Source: Clostridiaceae bacterium (GTDB lineage: Bacteria; Bacillota; Clostridia; Lachnospirales; Lachnospiraceae). From it: DNA of 64,000 bases. Where the stretch lies: assembly GCA_009911305.1 (NCBI GenBank), contig QXXC01000005.1:62001-126000 (forward strand), in the 5' to 3' direction. The notes beneath the pieces were generated by a model. It had not been told where the DNA came from and did not search any database. It worked only from the letters and a program-made list of their open reading frames with translations. The position numbers were made by a program, and so were the translations under genes. Positions within the stretch are counted from its first letter, which is position 1. Each line of letters begins with the position of its first letter. Shown piece after piece: positions 33,120 through 42,155 of this stretch.

Positions 33120-34196
33120 TCAGGCCGTCTCATTTATCTTGGTCAGCTTTGCCGCCTGGTCGGCTGCAATCAAACTGTCGATAATCTCATACAGATCCCC
33201 GTCCATAACCGAATCAATCTTATACAGAGTCAGCTTGATCCGGTGCTCTGTCACACGCCCCTGCGGGAAATTGTAGGTGCGGATCTTTTCGGAACGGTCC
33301 CCGGTCCCGATCTGGCTCCGGCGCGCCTCAGCCTCCTCGCTCTGGCGGCGCTCCAGCTCCATATCATAAAGCTTGGAGCGGAGCAGGCGAAATGCCTTCT
33401 CCTTGTTCTGAAGCTGAGATTTCTCGGTCTGGCTGTAGATCACGATGCCTGTGGGAATGTGGGTCAGGCGGACCGCAGAGTCTGTGGTATTGACACACTG
33501 GCCGCCATTTCCCGACGCGCGCATCACATCGATCCGGATATCCTTGTCGTCAATGACCACATCCACATCCTCAGCCTCAGGTATAATGGCCACCGTCGCG
33601 GTGGATGTGTGGATTCGGCCGCCTGACTCCGTTTCCGGCACGCGCTGCACGCGGTGGACGCCGCTTTCGTATTTAAGCTTTGAATACGCGCCCTGGCCGT
33701 TGAGCATAAAGACCACTTCCTTAAAACCGCCGATCCCATTTTCGTTGACGCTGACCAGCTCGGTTTTCCAGCGGTTCCGTTCTGCAAAGCGAACATACAT
33801 CCGGTAAAGCTCAGAGGCAAAAAGCGCCGCCTCGTCCCCGCCCGCGCCGGCGCGGATCTCCACGATAACATTCTTATCGTCATTCGGATCTTTGGGAAGC
33901 AGGAGGATCTTAAGCTGCTGGCTCAGCTCCTCAATCCGCCTCTTTGCATCGCCCAGCTCCTCCTTTGCCATCTCGCGCAGTTCCTCGTCATTTTCCTCCT
34001 CCAGAAGAGCGACGCTGTCCTCCGCATCCTGCTTTGCCTTTTTATAATCCCTGTACGTCTCCACAATCGGAGCCAGATCCGCCTGTTCCTTCATCAGCTT
34101 GCGGAACCTGTTCGGATCCGACGCCACATCCGGGCTGTTAAGCTCCTGCATCAGCTCCTCATATCGAATCACCAAATCATCCAGTCTGTCAAACAT
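33120..34196 (-). CDS. prfA: peptide chain release factor 1
   Basis: 358 residues, full length. It contains the GGQ loop [20 protein letters not shown], methylated by PrmC, and the RF1-type recognition region [20 protein letters not shown]. It ends translation at UAA and UAG. The modifying enzyme prmC is encoded directly upstream, 12 bases away. Confidence 0.97.
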   Translation of the reverse strand: MFDRLDDLVIRYEELMQELNSPDVASDPNRFRKLMKEQADLAPIVETYRDYKKAKQDAEDSVALLEEENDEELREMAKEELGDAKRRIEELSQQLKILLLPKDPNDDKNVIVEIRAGAGGDEAALFASELYRMYVRFAERNRWKTELVSVNENGIGGFKEVVFMLNGQGAYSKLKYESGVHRVQRVPETESGGRIHTSTATVAIIPEAEDVDVVIDDKDIRIDVMRASGNGGQCVNTTDSAVRLTHIPTGIVIYSQTEKSQLQNKEKAFRLLRSKLYDMELERRQSEEAEARRSQIGTGDRSEKIRTYNFPQGRVTEHRIKLTLYKIDSVMDGDLYEIIDSLIAADQAAKLTKINETA

Positions 34197-34208
34197 AGGA
34201 TACCTCCT

Positions 34209-35255
34209 CTATCGGTTCCAGCGGGCCTTCACCACGCGGTCAAGCCCCGCACTGTCCTGAATCGTCTCAATCCGGTCAAAACCGGCTATCCTCAGAATAC
34301 GCCTCACCCGTTCCGCCTGATCATACCCGATTTCAAACAGGACCGCTCCCCCTCTCGTCAGATGCTTGCTGCACTCGAGCGCCAGAACCCGGTAAAAATG
34401 CAGCCCGTCCTCCTGGCCGTCCAGGGCAATCCGGGGCTCATAATCCCGCACCTCCGGTTCCAGCTCTTCAATCACATCCGTTGGGATATACGGCGGATTC
34501 GCCACGATCACGTCAAAATATGCATTCCGTTCCATATCGCGGAACAGATTGCTCTCCAGCAAAACCATCCGGCGCTCGCGGATCCCGGGCGCCCCGCCCG
34601 GCTGGCCGTTCAGGGCCTTAAGCGACCCGGCCTTTGCCGCGGTCTGCCGATCCGCCAGATACGTTTTAAGCTCATAGCGCCAGGGCGTTTCCGATACCAG
34701 AAACGATTCCGAACGAACCGTCCCCTTCTGAATCAGAAATAAGCGCTTGGCATTCTTTTTGGCCATCTTAAGCGCCTCTTTGGAAATATCCACTGCCGTT
34801 ACGCTCCGGTAGCCGCCCAAAACAGCCAGGCTGACCGCGATACAGCCCGAGCCCGTACACATATCCAGCACGGAAAGCTCTCTCTCCGGAAATTCCCGCA
34901 GAAGCGTCTCCACCAGCGTCTCCGTATCCTGCCTGGGAATGAGCACATGTTCATTCACCGAAAATGTCATTCCCATAAAATCCTGATTCCCCAGAATCTG
35001 CTGCAGAGGAATGCGCTTTGCCCTCTTTTCTATGTTTTTACAATAAATCTCATACCCTTTCGCCAGGCGCTCTCTCGGAACCGGCCGGTTCTGTTCCATA
35101 TAATAATACGTCCTGTCGATCCCGAACGCCTTTGACAGAAGATACCATGCGTCCAGATCCGCCTCCCCGATCCCGGCCCCGGCAAGCGTCCTGCTCCCGG
35201 CCTCCAGAAGGCCGCGCCAGGCGGGAAGCTCTTCCTCTCGTTGCATCAAGCTCAT
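34209..35255 (-). CDS. prmC: release factor glutamine methyltransferase
   Basis: 348 residues, against about 280-290 for most PrmC proteins. Motifs: VLDMCTGSGCIAVSLAVLGG (SAM binding) and VANPPYIPTDVIEELEPEV (NPPY catalytic). The extra length is a hydrophilic insert of about 60 residues (KGTVRSESFLVSETPWRYEL to GAPGIRERRM) between the Rossmann core and the NPPY motif. It methylates the GGQ glutamine of RF1/RF2. It overlaps the end of the DUF1385 gene by four bases. Confidence 0.93.
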   Translation of the reverse strand: MSLMQREEELPAWRGLLEAGSRTLAGAGIGEADLDAWYLLSKAFGIDRTYYYMEQNRPVPRERLAKGYEIYCKNIEKRAKRIPLQQILGNQDFMGMTFSVNEHVLIPRQDTETLVETLLREFPERELSVLDMCTGSGCIAVSLAVLGGYRSVTAVDISKEALKMAKKNAKRLFLIQKGTVRSESFLVSETPWRYELKTYLADRQTAAKAGSLKALNGQPGGAPGIRERRMVLLESNLFRDMERNAYFDVIVANPPYIPTDVIEELEPEVRDYEPRIALDGQEDGLHFYRVLALECSKHLTRGGAVLFEIGYDQAERVRRILRIAGFDRIETIQDSAGLDRVVKARWNR

Positions 35256-36193
35256 ACCTCCGTCTCGGGAAAATTCTCCTTTAAATACGTTTTCCAGTCA
35301 AACACAGCCTCCGTAGCCGCAATTGCCACTTCAATCATCGAATCGTCCGGCTCCTTTGTCGTCAGTCCCTGCATCCACAGCCCCGGCCGGCTGACCAGAT
35401 CCATCCATTTGGAATTGCTGCGCCCCGCCAACTGCAGAATCTCATAGGAAACGCCCGCGATCACCGGAATCAGCACGATCCGGCTCAGCATCCGAAGCCC
35501 GATCGATTCAATCCGGATCACCATAAAAAACAGTATACTGATGACCATGACAATCAAAAGGAAGCTTGTTCCGCAGCGCTTATGCTCCTTTGAGCTCTCC
35601 CTCACATGCTCAACCGTCAGAGAGCGCCCGTGTTCCACACAGTTAATACACTTGTGCTCCGCCCCATGATACATAAACGTGCGCTTAATGTCCTCCATTC
35701 GGGAAACGAGCTTAATATAGATAATAAATATTGCAATCCGCAAAAACCCTTCCAGAACAGCCATCACATACTCTGACTTAATAAAGCTGCGGCACAGATT
35801 CGCGACAGCCAGAGGAAGAACCATAAAAACAGCGATTGCCATCAAAAACGACAAAACCATCACCAGGGCCATAATCGCCCCTTCCAGCTTTTCCCCAAAC
35901 AGACGGTCGAGCGCCTTCTCCAGACGCCCCGGCTCCGTCTCCTCATCCTCCTCAAAAAAGCTTGCGGAATACGTCAGCGTCCGCATCCCCAGGATCATCG
36001 AATCCGCAAAGCGGAACACGCCCCTTATAAAAGGAAGCGACAAAAACGCAGCCTTTTTCGTGATGCTCACATACCTGTCCTTTTTTACCTCAATCTCCCC
36101 GTCAGGCCGGCGAACCGCCACCGCATAATCATCGCGGTTCATCATCATGATTCCCTCAATCACAGCCTGACCGCCAATTCCCGAATATTTCAT
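35252..36193 (-). CDS. DUF1385 membrane protein
   Basis: 313 residues. The N-terminus YSGIGGQAVIEGIMMMNRDD and the internal FMYHGAEHKCINCVEHGRSL (His/Cys-rich, possibly metal-binding) are the hallmarks of DUF1385, usually found next to prmC-prfA in Clostridia. At least four membrane helices (IMALVMVLSFLMAIAVFMVL, FLLIVMVISILFFMVIRI). Function unknown. Confidence 0.9.
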   Translation of the reverse strand: MKYSGIGGQAVIEGIMMMNRDDYAVAVRRPDGEIEVKKDRYVSITKKAAFLSLPFIRGVFRFADSMILGMRTLTYSASFFEEDEETEPGRLEKALDRLFGEKLEGAIMALVMVLSFLMAIAVFMVLPLAVANLCRSFIKSEYVMAVLEGFLRIAIFIIYIKLVSRMEDIKRTFMYHGAEHKCINCVEHGRSLTVEHVRESSKEHKRCGTSFLLIVMVISILFFMVIRIESIGLRMLSRIVLIPVIAGVSYEILQLAGRSNSKWMDLVSRPGLWMQGLTTKEPDDSMIEVAIAATEAVFDWKTYLKENFPETEV

Positions 36194-36243
36194 TTCCGCT
36201 TACTCCCAAAGCAACGCGCCGCAAAAGGCCCGCTGCCGCATAA

Positions 36244-36283
36244 ATAAAAAGGCTGAGTTTAATGTCGCCACTAAAACCCAACC
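36244..36283 (-). terminator. terminator of rpmE
   Basis: On the minus strand GGTTGGGTTT pairs (two G-U pairs) with AAACTCAGCC, followed by TTTTTATTTA, about 17 bases after the rpmE stop. Confidence 0.75.
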
Positions 36284-36299
36284 TTTACCTCGTTCAAAC

Positions 36300-36509
36300 T
36301 TATTTGTCTGCGTTAATGCCATACTTACGGTTGAACTTATCAATACGTCCACGAGCCGCGGCTGTCTTCTGCTGACCAGTGTAGAACGAATGGCACTTGG
36401 AACAAACCTCCACATGAATATCCTGTTTGGTAGAGCCTGTCACAAATTCATTTCCGCAGTTGCAAACGACCTTTGCCTGATAGTAGGCTGGATGGATTCC
36501 CTCTTTCAT
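36300..36509 (-). CDS. rpmE: 50S ribosomal protein L31, zinc-binding form
   Basis: 69 residues with zinc cysteines in [16 protein letters not shown] and [14 protein letters not shown] and the end [16 protein letters not shown]. The four Cys indicate the zinc-containing version rather than the zinc-free paralogue. Own promoter and terminator. Confidence 0.97.
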   Translation of the reverse strand: MKEGIHPAYYQAKVVCNCGNEFVTGSTKQDIHVEVCSKCHSFYTGQQKTAAARGRIDKFNRKYGINADK

Positions 36510-36602
36510 ACTTTCACCTCTCTGTAATTATTCTTGTGCGATTTCCGACCGCTTTTTATATACTGCCGCGATATTTTTCGGCATTCTTTCGCAAGCTTAA
36601 TC

Positions 36603-36631
36603 AGTATAGCATACCAGGGTTTTATTTGCAA
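36603..36631 (-). promoter_or_regulatory. promoter of rpmE
   Basis: TTGCAA (36631-36626), 17 bases, TGC-TATACT (TATACT at 36608-36603), pointing at rpmE. Confidence 0.75.
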
Positions 36632-36704
36632 GCGGTTTTTGCAGTTTCGGGCTGCAAAAATCCTCCCCTGACAAAATGCACAAAAAACCTGTTCTCTTCC
36701 TCAC

Positions 36705-36819
36705 TTATCCACACTATCCACACCTTTTCCACAAACATTATCAAAAAGTTATTCACATCCATTCTTGTCCATTTTAAAAGAAAAAACAGTTATGCACCAA
36801 GTTATCCACATTATCCACA
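36705..36819 (+). promoter_or_regulatory. cluster of DnaA boxes
   Basis: Nine-mers on the plus strand: TTATCCACA at 36705, 36802 and 36811; TTATTCACA at 36749; TTTTCCACA at 36725; and one-off forms CTATCCACA at 36714 and TTATGCACC at 36790. Five match TTWTNCACA exactly, all in one orientation within 115 bases, with adjoining pairs (36705/36714 and 36802/36811). No dnaA, dnaN or rpmH is nearby, so it is more likely a DnaA-titrating or regulatory cluster than the origin. It lies between the divergent rpmE and hpf promoters. Confidence 0.75.
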
Positions 36820-37024
36820 TTTTTTTAATGTTTATCACCAGCTTTCAACAGCCGTATTTCCCCACCTGAAATTTTGTATATATGTCATAAACTTTCAAAT
36901 TTCGCCAAAAAATACAAGCATTTCCCTTGACAAAAAAGAAATGAATCAACGCTGTCCGGCCAAATCAATTTAAAATTATCGCAAAAAATTCCGAATAATT
37001 GTCTTAACAATTTTGCGGCCTGTC

Positions 37025-37053
37025 TTGAATTTTACAACCAAAAGTGCTATACT
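37025..37053 (+). promoter_or_regulatory. promoter of hpf
   Basis: TTGAAT (37025-37030), 17 bases, TGC-TATACT (37048-37053), about 30 bases before the hpf start. Confidence 0.75.
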
Positions 37054-37083
37054 AAATATATCCCAAAAAAAGGAGCGATGATT

Positions 37084-37611
37084 ATGCGTTATAAGATTAC
37101 TGGAAGAAATATCGAGGTTACACCGGCGCTCAAAGCGGCTGTTGAGGACAAGATCGGCAAGCTGGAGCGGTACTTTAACCAGGATACGGAGGCGGTTGTC
37201 ACCTTAAGCGTTGAAAAGGACCGCCAGAAGATCGAGGTCACCATCCCTGTCAAGGGCACGATCATCCGTGCCGAGCAGCACAGCAATGACATGTATGTAT
37301 CCATTGACCTGGTGGAAGAAATCATTGAACGTCAGATCAAAAAGTATAAAAATAAGATCATAGACAAAAAACAGGCGGCCGTCGCCTTCTCCGATCTCTT
37401 TATCAATGAGGACTACGAAGCCGACGACGGCATTGAGATAGTGAAAGTGAAGAAATTTGCCATGAAGCCCATGGATCCCGAGGAGGCCTGTGTACAGATG
37501 GAGCTTCTGGGACATGCCTTCTACGTATTCCTGAACTCCGAGACAGAGCAGGTAAATGTCGTATACAAGAGAAAAGGCAATACGTACGGCTTAATTGAAC
37601 CTGAATTTTAG
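37084..37611 (+). CDS. hpf: long-form ribosome hibernation promoting factor
   Basis: 175 residues from ATG 37084; AAGGAG lies eight bases before it, whereas the ATG at 37078 is only two bases from that site. The N-terminal domain (RYKITGRNIEVTPALKAAVE, residues 1-95) binds the 30S decoding channel. A linker leads to the C-terminal dimerisation domain (IVKVKKFAMKPMDPEEACVQ, GHAFYVFLNSETEQVNVVYK) that makes 100S ribosomes in stationary phase. Confidence 0.95.
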   Translation: MRYKITGRNIEVTPALKAAVEDKIGKLERYFNQDTEAVVTLSVEKDRQKIEVTIPVKGTIIRAEQHSNDMYVSIDLVEEIIERQIKKYKNKIIDKKQAAVAFSDLFINEDYEADDGIEIVKVKKFAMKPMDPEEACVQMELLGHAFYVFLNSETEQVNVVYKRKGNTYGLIEPEF

Positions 37612-37651
37612 AGTTCAATTAAGTGAACACAGCCCTGCCGTAAACACAGAC

Positions 37652-37703
37652 AAAACAGGCCGCCTGTCCGGAAGAAGCTTCACCGGACAGGCGGCCTGTT
37701 TTT
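37652..37703. terminator. bidirectional terminator between hpf and the kinase-like gene
   Basis: An 18-bp GC-rich stem, AACAGGCCGCCTGTCCGG against CCGGACAGGCGGCCTGTT, flanked by A and T runs on both sides, serves both convergent genes. Confidence 0.9.
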
Positions 37704-37713
37704 AATGATCCTT

Positions 37714-38775
37714 TCACGAATGCACTTCCTGTGCCTTCGCCCTCCGGCTTCCGATCTGCCCGCGGTCAATCATACGCAGGATAAAATCCACCGTTCCGTC
37801 AATCCCATAGCTCGCCGTGTTGATGCACAGATCATAATTATTCGCATGTCCCCACCTGCGGCTGGTATAAAAATTGTAATAGCGCGCATGCTTTCGATCC
37901 AGCCGTTTTATAAGCCGGCTCGCTTTCCCGGCCGGTATATTATGGATCTCACATGCGTGGCGCACCCGCTGTTCAAAGGGCGCTGTGATAAAGATACTGA
38001 TATGGGGGACCTGGTTATTGGTCAGAATCGCATTTCCGCACCGCCCCATGATAATGAAATCCTCTTTTTTCGCCATATCGCACAGCAGATCGCTCTGGTT
38101 AAAGAATACGGCGTCCCGCTTGGAAAGGCCGTGGTACCGGCTGAATTCCCTGAAATGCTGGCGCAGTGTCAAATGGCTGGCGGACTCAAACACGCTGGTG
38201 GGGCCGTTTAAGCCCAGATCGCCCGTATAGTGGACGGAGTCCTGCACTGTGCCCTTCTCCGCCTCCAGACGCTTTAATACGGCCTGGAAAATCTCCTCAT
38301 CATAATAATTGATCTTCAGCTTATCCGCCAGCTTAAACCCGACATCCACGCCTCCGCTGGCATAGCCCCAGCTAATGCAGATAATCAGATGATCGTTTTC
38401 CGAAAAACGGTTCTGGAGATTTAAAACATTCAGCTTTGCAAGCTCGGGATCAATGACATCCCCGCTGACAAAGTTTCCGGGAAGCTTCATAACCTCTGTG
38501 AGGATCCGGTTGTACTCTGTCATAACCAGCTTTTTCTCCGCCCGATCCGGGATCGTCCGCGCCATATTTCCTATCAGGGCCAGCTCACTGCGCACGAAAT
38601 GGCCCTGGGGACGTGTGGTCAGCAGGGCGGTCAGCTCCCGCACGCACCGCTCCCTGTCACGGTTGAAGACGCGTCCCAGAGATGAACCGAGCTGACTGTA
38701 AACCTCGGCGTCCAGATCATAGATGCACTCCGCCAGCTCTCTGACAAAAGCCTCATTACTTTGCTCCTTCTGCAT
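37714..38775 (-). CDS. cytidylate kinase-like family protein
   Basis: 353 residues. An N-terminal helical domain (1-135, ELAECIYDLDAEVYSQLGSS) precedes a P-loop kinase-like domain: LIICISWGYASGGVDVGFKL (the glycine loop), INYYDEEIFQAVLKRLEAEK and EDFIIMGRCGNAILTNNQVP, ending with KASRLIKRLDRKHARYYNFY. It resembles the AAK cytidylate-kinase-like family common in gut Firmicutes, whose substrate is not established. The N-terminal domain is additional to that fold. Confidence 0.8.
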   Translation of the reverse strand: MQKEQSNEAFVRELAECIYDLDAEVYSQLGSSLGRVFNRDRERCVRELTALLTTRPQGHFVRSELALIGNMARTIPDRAEKKLVMTEYNRILTEVMKLPGNFVSGDVIDPELAKLNVLNLQNRFSENDHLIICISWGYASGGVDVGFKLADKLKINYYDEEIFQAVLKRLEAEKGTVQDSVHYTGDLGLNGPTSVFESASHLTLRQHFREFSRYHGLSKRDAVFFNQSDLLCDMAKKEDFIIMGRCGNAILTNNQVPHISIFITAPFEQRVRHACEIHNIPAGKASRLIKRLDRKHARYYNFYTSRRWGHANNYDLCINTASYGIDGTVDFILRMIDRGQIGSRRAKAQEVHS

Positions 38776-38790
38776 TTCCTGTCCCCTCCT

Positions 38791-40236
38791 CTATAGAAAG
38801 AATAACACCATATTCAGCATAAACACCGGAACCAGGATTCCAAATGACCATACGAGATACCCAAAAAAGGACGGCATATTGACGCCATTCTCATCTGCAA
38901 TCGATTTTACCATAAAATTCGGCGCATTTCCAATATACGTATTGGCGCCCATGAATACTGCGCCCGCTGAGATTGCTGTCAGCATCTTGAGCGGAACCAT
39001 TCCCAGCGAGGTCGCCATCCCTTCCGTAAAATGTAAAGCCCCCGCCGTCGTCAGGAACACCAGATACGTCGGCGTGTTATCCAGAAAGCTGGACAGAAGG
39101 CCCGTAGTCCAGAACATCTGGGCCGGCTCTGTAATGCCCAGATTCGCGCCGTTTGCCTTTAAAAGCATCAGCGCAGGCTGCATGGTGATAAAAATACCGA
39201 TAAACAGCACGGCAACCTCATGAATCGCGCCCCAGGTAAAGTGGTTCGCCCTGCGGATCTCCTCCTTTGTCGTACGGAAAGACAGGAACGCCGCGGCTAA
39301 AATGATCACGATCTCAATCAATGCCGGATACCCAAGCATCACCTCACCGTACAGGCGGATTCCGCGCACATGGCCCGACGCATCCTGAAAAGCCGGAAGC
39401 GACGGCAGCATACCGCTTAAGATAACAGCCCCCACAATCATCACCAGGAAAATCAGGTTATGCGCGCCGCGGATCTTCACCTCTGTGCCCGGCTTGCTGA
39501 TATCCGGCTTCAGGCCCGTCGCAATATCCTTCCGGTATGCGCGCCGGTCGATCCAGTAAAACAGGAACAGCAGCACCGTCATGTTAAACAGCAGGATCGG
39601 AAACAGGTGCAGGCTCCAGAAAAAGGGAACGCCGCGCATAAAGCCCATCAAAAGAGGCGGATCGCCGATCGGAGTCAGGCATCCGCCGATATTGGATACC
39701 AGAAAAATAAAGAAGATAATAATATGGCGTTTCCTCTTTCTCCAGGAATTCATCTTAATCACCGGGCGGACCATCAGCATGCTCGCGCCCGTTGTACCGA
39801 TCCAGCTTGAAAGCAGCGTCCCCAGCGCCAGAAGCCCCACATTCACTCTGGGCGATCCCGCCAGATCGCCTGACATGGTAATATTGCCCGAGACGCAGAA
39901 CAGGCCGAACAGCAGGATAATAAAAGTCAGATAATCATTTATCAGACACTCCAGGATCGTCTCCAGAGCGGCTCCTGCGCCAAACATAACGGCAAAGGGA
40001 ACCGCAAACAGAACCGACCACAGCGCCACTGCATGCGGCTGATGCTCCTCCCACCATTCCGGCTTCACCAGAGGGAGCACGGCAATGCACAGAAGAAGCC
40101 CGGCAAAAGGTATGCACAGCCATAAAAGGCCCGGGCCGGCTGTCTCTGCCCCAGGTCCTTCCGCCGCCATCGCAGTTGCCGGGCTGCAAAACAGCAGAAA
40201 CGCAAGACTTACGCAGAATGCAAGCAATCGTTTCAT
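38791..40236 (-). CDS. NhaD/ArsB-type sodium:proton antiporter
   Basis: 481 residues with about twelve membrane segments after a signal-like N-terminus. Family motifs: SSWIGTTGASMLMVRPVIKM, FFIFLVSNIGGCLTPIGDPP and FLDNTPTYLVFLTTAGALHF, the two re-entrant ion-binding regions of the ion transporter superfamily (NhaD branch). Likely exports Na+ or Li+ in exchange for protons. It ends 16 bases before the kinase-like gene and may be cotranscribed with it. Confidence 0.85.
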   Translation of the reverse strand: MKRLLAFCVSLAFLLFCSPATAMAAEGPGAETAGPGLLWLCIPFAGLLLCIAVLPLVKPEWWEEHQPHAVALWSVLFAVPFAVMFGAGAALETILECLINDYLTFIILLFGLFCVSGNITMSGDLAGSPRVNVGLLALGTLLSSWIGTTGASMLMVRPVIKMNSWRKRKRHIIIFFIFLVSNIGGCLTPIGDPPLLMGFMRGVPFFWSLHLFPILLFNMTVLLFLFYWIDRRAYRKDIATGLKPDISKPGTEVKIRGAHNLIFLVMIVGAVILSGMLPSLPAFQDASGHVRGIRLYGEVMLGYPALIEIVIILAAAFLSFRTTKEEIRRANHFTWGAIHEVAVLFIGIFITMQPALMLLKANGANLGITEPAQMFWTTGLLSSFLDNTPTYLVFLTTAGALHFTEGMATSLGMVPLKMLTAISAGAVFMGANTYIGNAPNFMVKSIADENGVNMPSFFGYLVWSFGILVPVFMLNMVLFFL

Positions 40237-40454
40237 CTCAAAACTCCTCCACTTCTACTTCATGTTTAATCAAAAAAAATTCTTGTCCAGCCACCCATTA
40301 TAACAAGTTTATCATCCTCTTACAACCTTGCACACCGCTAAAGAATCGTTTAAAAACAGGAAAAAACTGTGTATATTCGCCAAAAAATAAATGCTGTTCA
40401 GAAAAAATCCGCCGCCCGTTCACGGCTCTCCCGCAGCGAAACCGCGTACAAAGC

Positions 40455-40500
40455 CAAAATCAGGCCTCCCCGGCATCACTGCCTGCGGAAGGCCTGGCTT
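40455..40500 (-). terminator. terminator-like hairpin after the glp operon
   Basis: On the minus strand CAGGCCTTCC and GGGGAGGCCTG form a stem within a wider AAGCCAGG/CCTGATTTTGGCTT pairing, 10 bases after the DUF1667 gene. The T-run is interrupted. The rest of 40237-40508 is AT-rich without a gene. Confidence 0.5.
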
Positions 40501-40508
40501 TCATTCAT

Positions 40509-40874
40509 CTATTTTGCAAAAATCTCTTTTGTGGCGATAATATCCACGCCGGTTCCCGCTACATCGGACACGATCACATCCCCGATATGGACAGGAGCTT
40601 TCACGGAAACACCCTTGAGCGCTTTCACGCAGTCAAAGATCTTCCCCTTCGGTATATCAGATTTTGTCTTCACGGAAACCATATCCAGATGGCCTCCAGT
40701 GACATTGACGATGGAGGTCACAATCCGGGTGGGATTCGTTACCTCCTTGCGGGCGTAATCATCACCGCGCTTGCAGGTATTCCCCGTTACGCCTGTTACC
40801 TCTGCGCCGTCCATCTCTACCTGAACCATGCATCCCAGAGGGCAGCCGATACAGATCAATTCTCTCTTTTCCAT
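40509..40874 (-). CDS. DUF1667 cysteine-rich protein of the glp operon
   Basis: 121 residues. Starts MEKRELICIGCPLGCMVQVE with a CxxCPxGC motif and a later NTCKRGDDYARKE, suggesting metal or Fe-S binding. The C-terminal half (IPKGKIFDCVKALKGVSVKA) is the conserved DUF1667 core. In Firmicutes it regularly accompanies the two flavoprotein genes upstream and probably completes an anaerobic glycerol-3-phosphate dehydrogenase-type complex; that role is inferred from the neighbourhood. Confidence 0.88.
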   Translation of the reverse strand: MEKRELICIGCPLGCMVQVEMDGAEVTGVTGNTCKRGDDYARKEVTNPTRIVTSIVNVTGGHLDMVSVKTKSDIPKGKIFDCVKALKGVSVKAPVHIGDVIVSDVAGTGVDIIATKEIFAK

Positions 40875-40878
40875 ATTC

Positions 40879-42144
40879 TTATGCCTCCTCGATCTTTATT
40901 GTGATTGTCTTTAAATCAGGATAGGAAGCCAGTTTCTCCTTTTTGAACTTCACATCCTCCATCTCGCCCGGAGCCATGACCGGCCTCTTTCTGTGAACCA
41001 CCTGCTCATCGTCAAAGTATACGCTGATGAAGCAGTTTTTATATACGTTTCCGACACGGAAGCGGACGGTCAGTTCATCTGCCATGCGATCCACATCTAT
41101 CGTCTTCGGCACCGTATAGCGGACGCCTCCTGTGGGAGCCAGCTTAATTACCTTTCCGCTGCTCTTTGCAAGACTGCCCTGCACGTATTTTGCCGCGTTC
41201 TGCCCGGCTGTGGTCGCCTCCTCTGATACGTAGTCCACCAGATCATGCACATGGAGCACGTTTCCGCAGGCAAACACGCCGTCGATATTCGTCTCCAGGC
41301 TCTCATTGACCGACGGGCCGGAGGTCACAGGCTCGATGTCAACGCCCATTCCCCTGGAAAGCTCATTCTCGGGAATCAGGCCGCAGGAGAGAAGAAGCGT
41401 ATCACAGTCGTAGTCCTCTTCCGTGCCGGGAACCGGTTTTCCGTGAGAATCCACCTCGGCGATGGTGATGCCCTCTACCCTGTATTTGCCGCGGATATCC
41501 ACAACCGTATGGCTCAGCTTTAACGGGATGCCGAAATCATCCAGACACTGCACAATATTTCTCTTGAGTCCTCCGGAATACGGCATCAGCTCTGCCACTA
41601 CCTGCACCTGAGCGCCCTCTAAGGTCATGCGCCGCGCCATGATCAGCCCGATATCGCCGGATCCTAAGATAACGACCTTGCGGCCCGGCATGTAGCCTTC
41701 CATATTCACCAGGCGCTGCGCCGTTCCGGCAGAGAAAATACCGGACGGACGGTAGCCCGGGATGTTAAGCGCGCCTCTGGCGCGTTCGCGGCAGCCCATA
41801 GCCAGGATCACGGCCTTTGCCTGAATCTCAAACAGCCCTTCCTCGCGGTTCATGGCTGTTACCACCTTCTCGTGGCTGATGTCAATGACCATGGTATTTA
41901 AATAATACTCGATCTTCAATTCCTCTACTTCATTGATGAAGCGTCTCGCATATTCCGGGCCGGTCAGCTCCTCCTTGAAGGTATGCAGGCCAAAGCCATT
42001 GTGGATGCACTGGTTCAGGATTCCGCCCAGCTCCTTATCGCGCTCCAGGATCAGAATGCTGTCGATTCCGCTCTTTTTTGCAGCAGCCGCCGCTGCCAGT
42101 CCCGCCGGGCCGCCGCCGATTATTACAATATCATAGGATCTCAT
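40879..42144 (-). CDS. NAD(P)/FAD-dependent oxidoreductase of the glp operon
   Basis: 421 residues with FAD-binding IVIIGGGPAGLAAAAAAKKS, second dinucleotide site VVILGSGDIGLIMARRMTLE, and GVFACGNVLHVHDLVDYVSE near the end. It belongs to the pyridine-nucleotide disulfide oxidoreductase group paired with GlpA-like proteins. It may pass electrons from glycerol-3-phosphate oxidation to NAD. It lies four bases before the DUF1667 gene and 11 after the GlpA-like gene. Confidence 0.88.
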   Translation of the reverse strand: MRSYDIVIIGGGPAGLAAAAAAKKSGIDSILILERDKELGGILNQCIHNGFGLHTFKEELTGPEYARRFINEVEELKIEYYLNTMVIDISHEKVVTAMNREEGLFEIQAKAVILAMGCRERARGALNIPGYRPSGIFSAGTAQRLVNMEGYMPGRKVVILGSGDIGLIMARRMTLEGAQVQVVAELMPYSGGLKRNIVQCLDDFGIPLKLSHTVVDIRGKYRVEGITIAEVDSHGKPVPGTEEDYDCDTLLLSCGLIPENELSRGMGVDIEPVTSGPSVNESLETNIDGVFACGNVLHVHDLVDYVSEEATTAGQNAAKYVQGSLAKSSGKVIKLAPTGGVRYTVPKTIDVDRMADELTVRFRVGNVYKNCFISVYFDDEQVVHRKRPVMAPGEMEDVKFKKEKLASYPDLKTITIKIEEA

Positions 42145-42155
42145 GGTTCCCCTCC

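Noticed and set aside
36705-36819. The DnaA-box cluster as the chromosomal origin
   Set aside because: No dnaA, dnaN, rpmH or recF is nearby, and the neighbours (rpmE, hpf, prfA) are not the usual origin neighbourhood. A titration or regulatory cluster is more likely.
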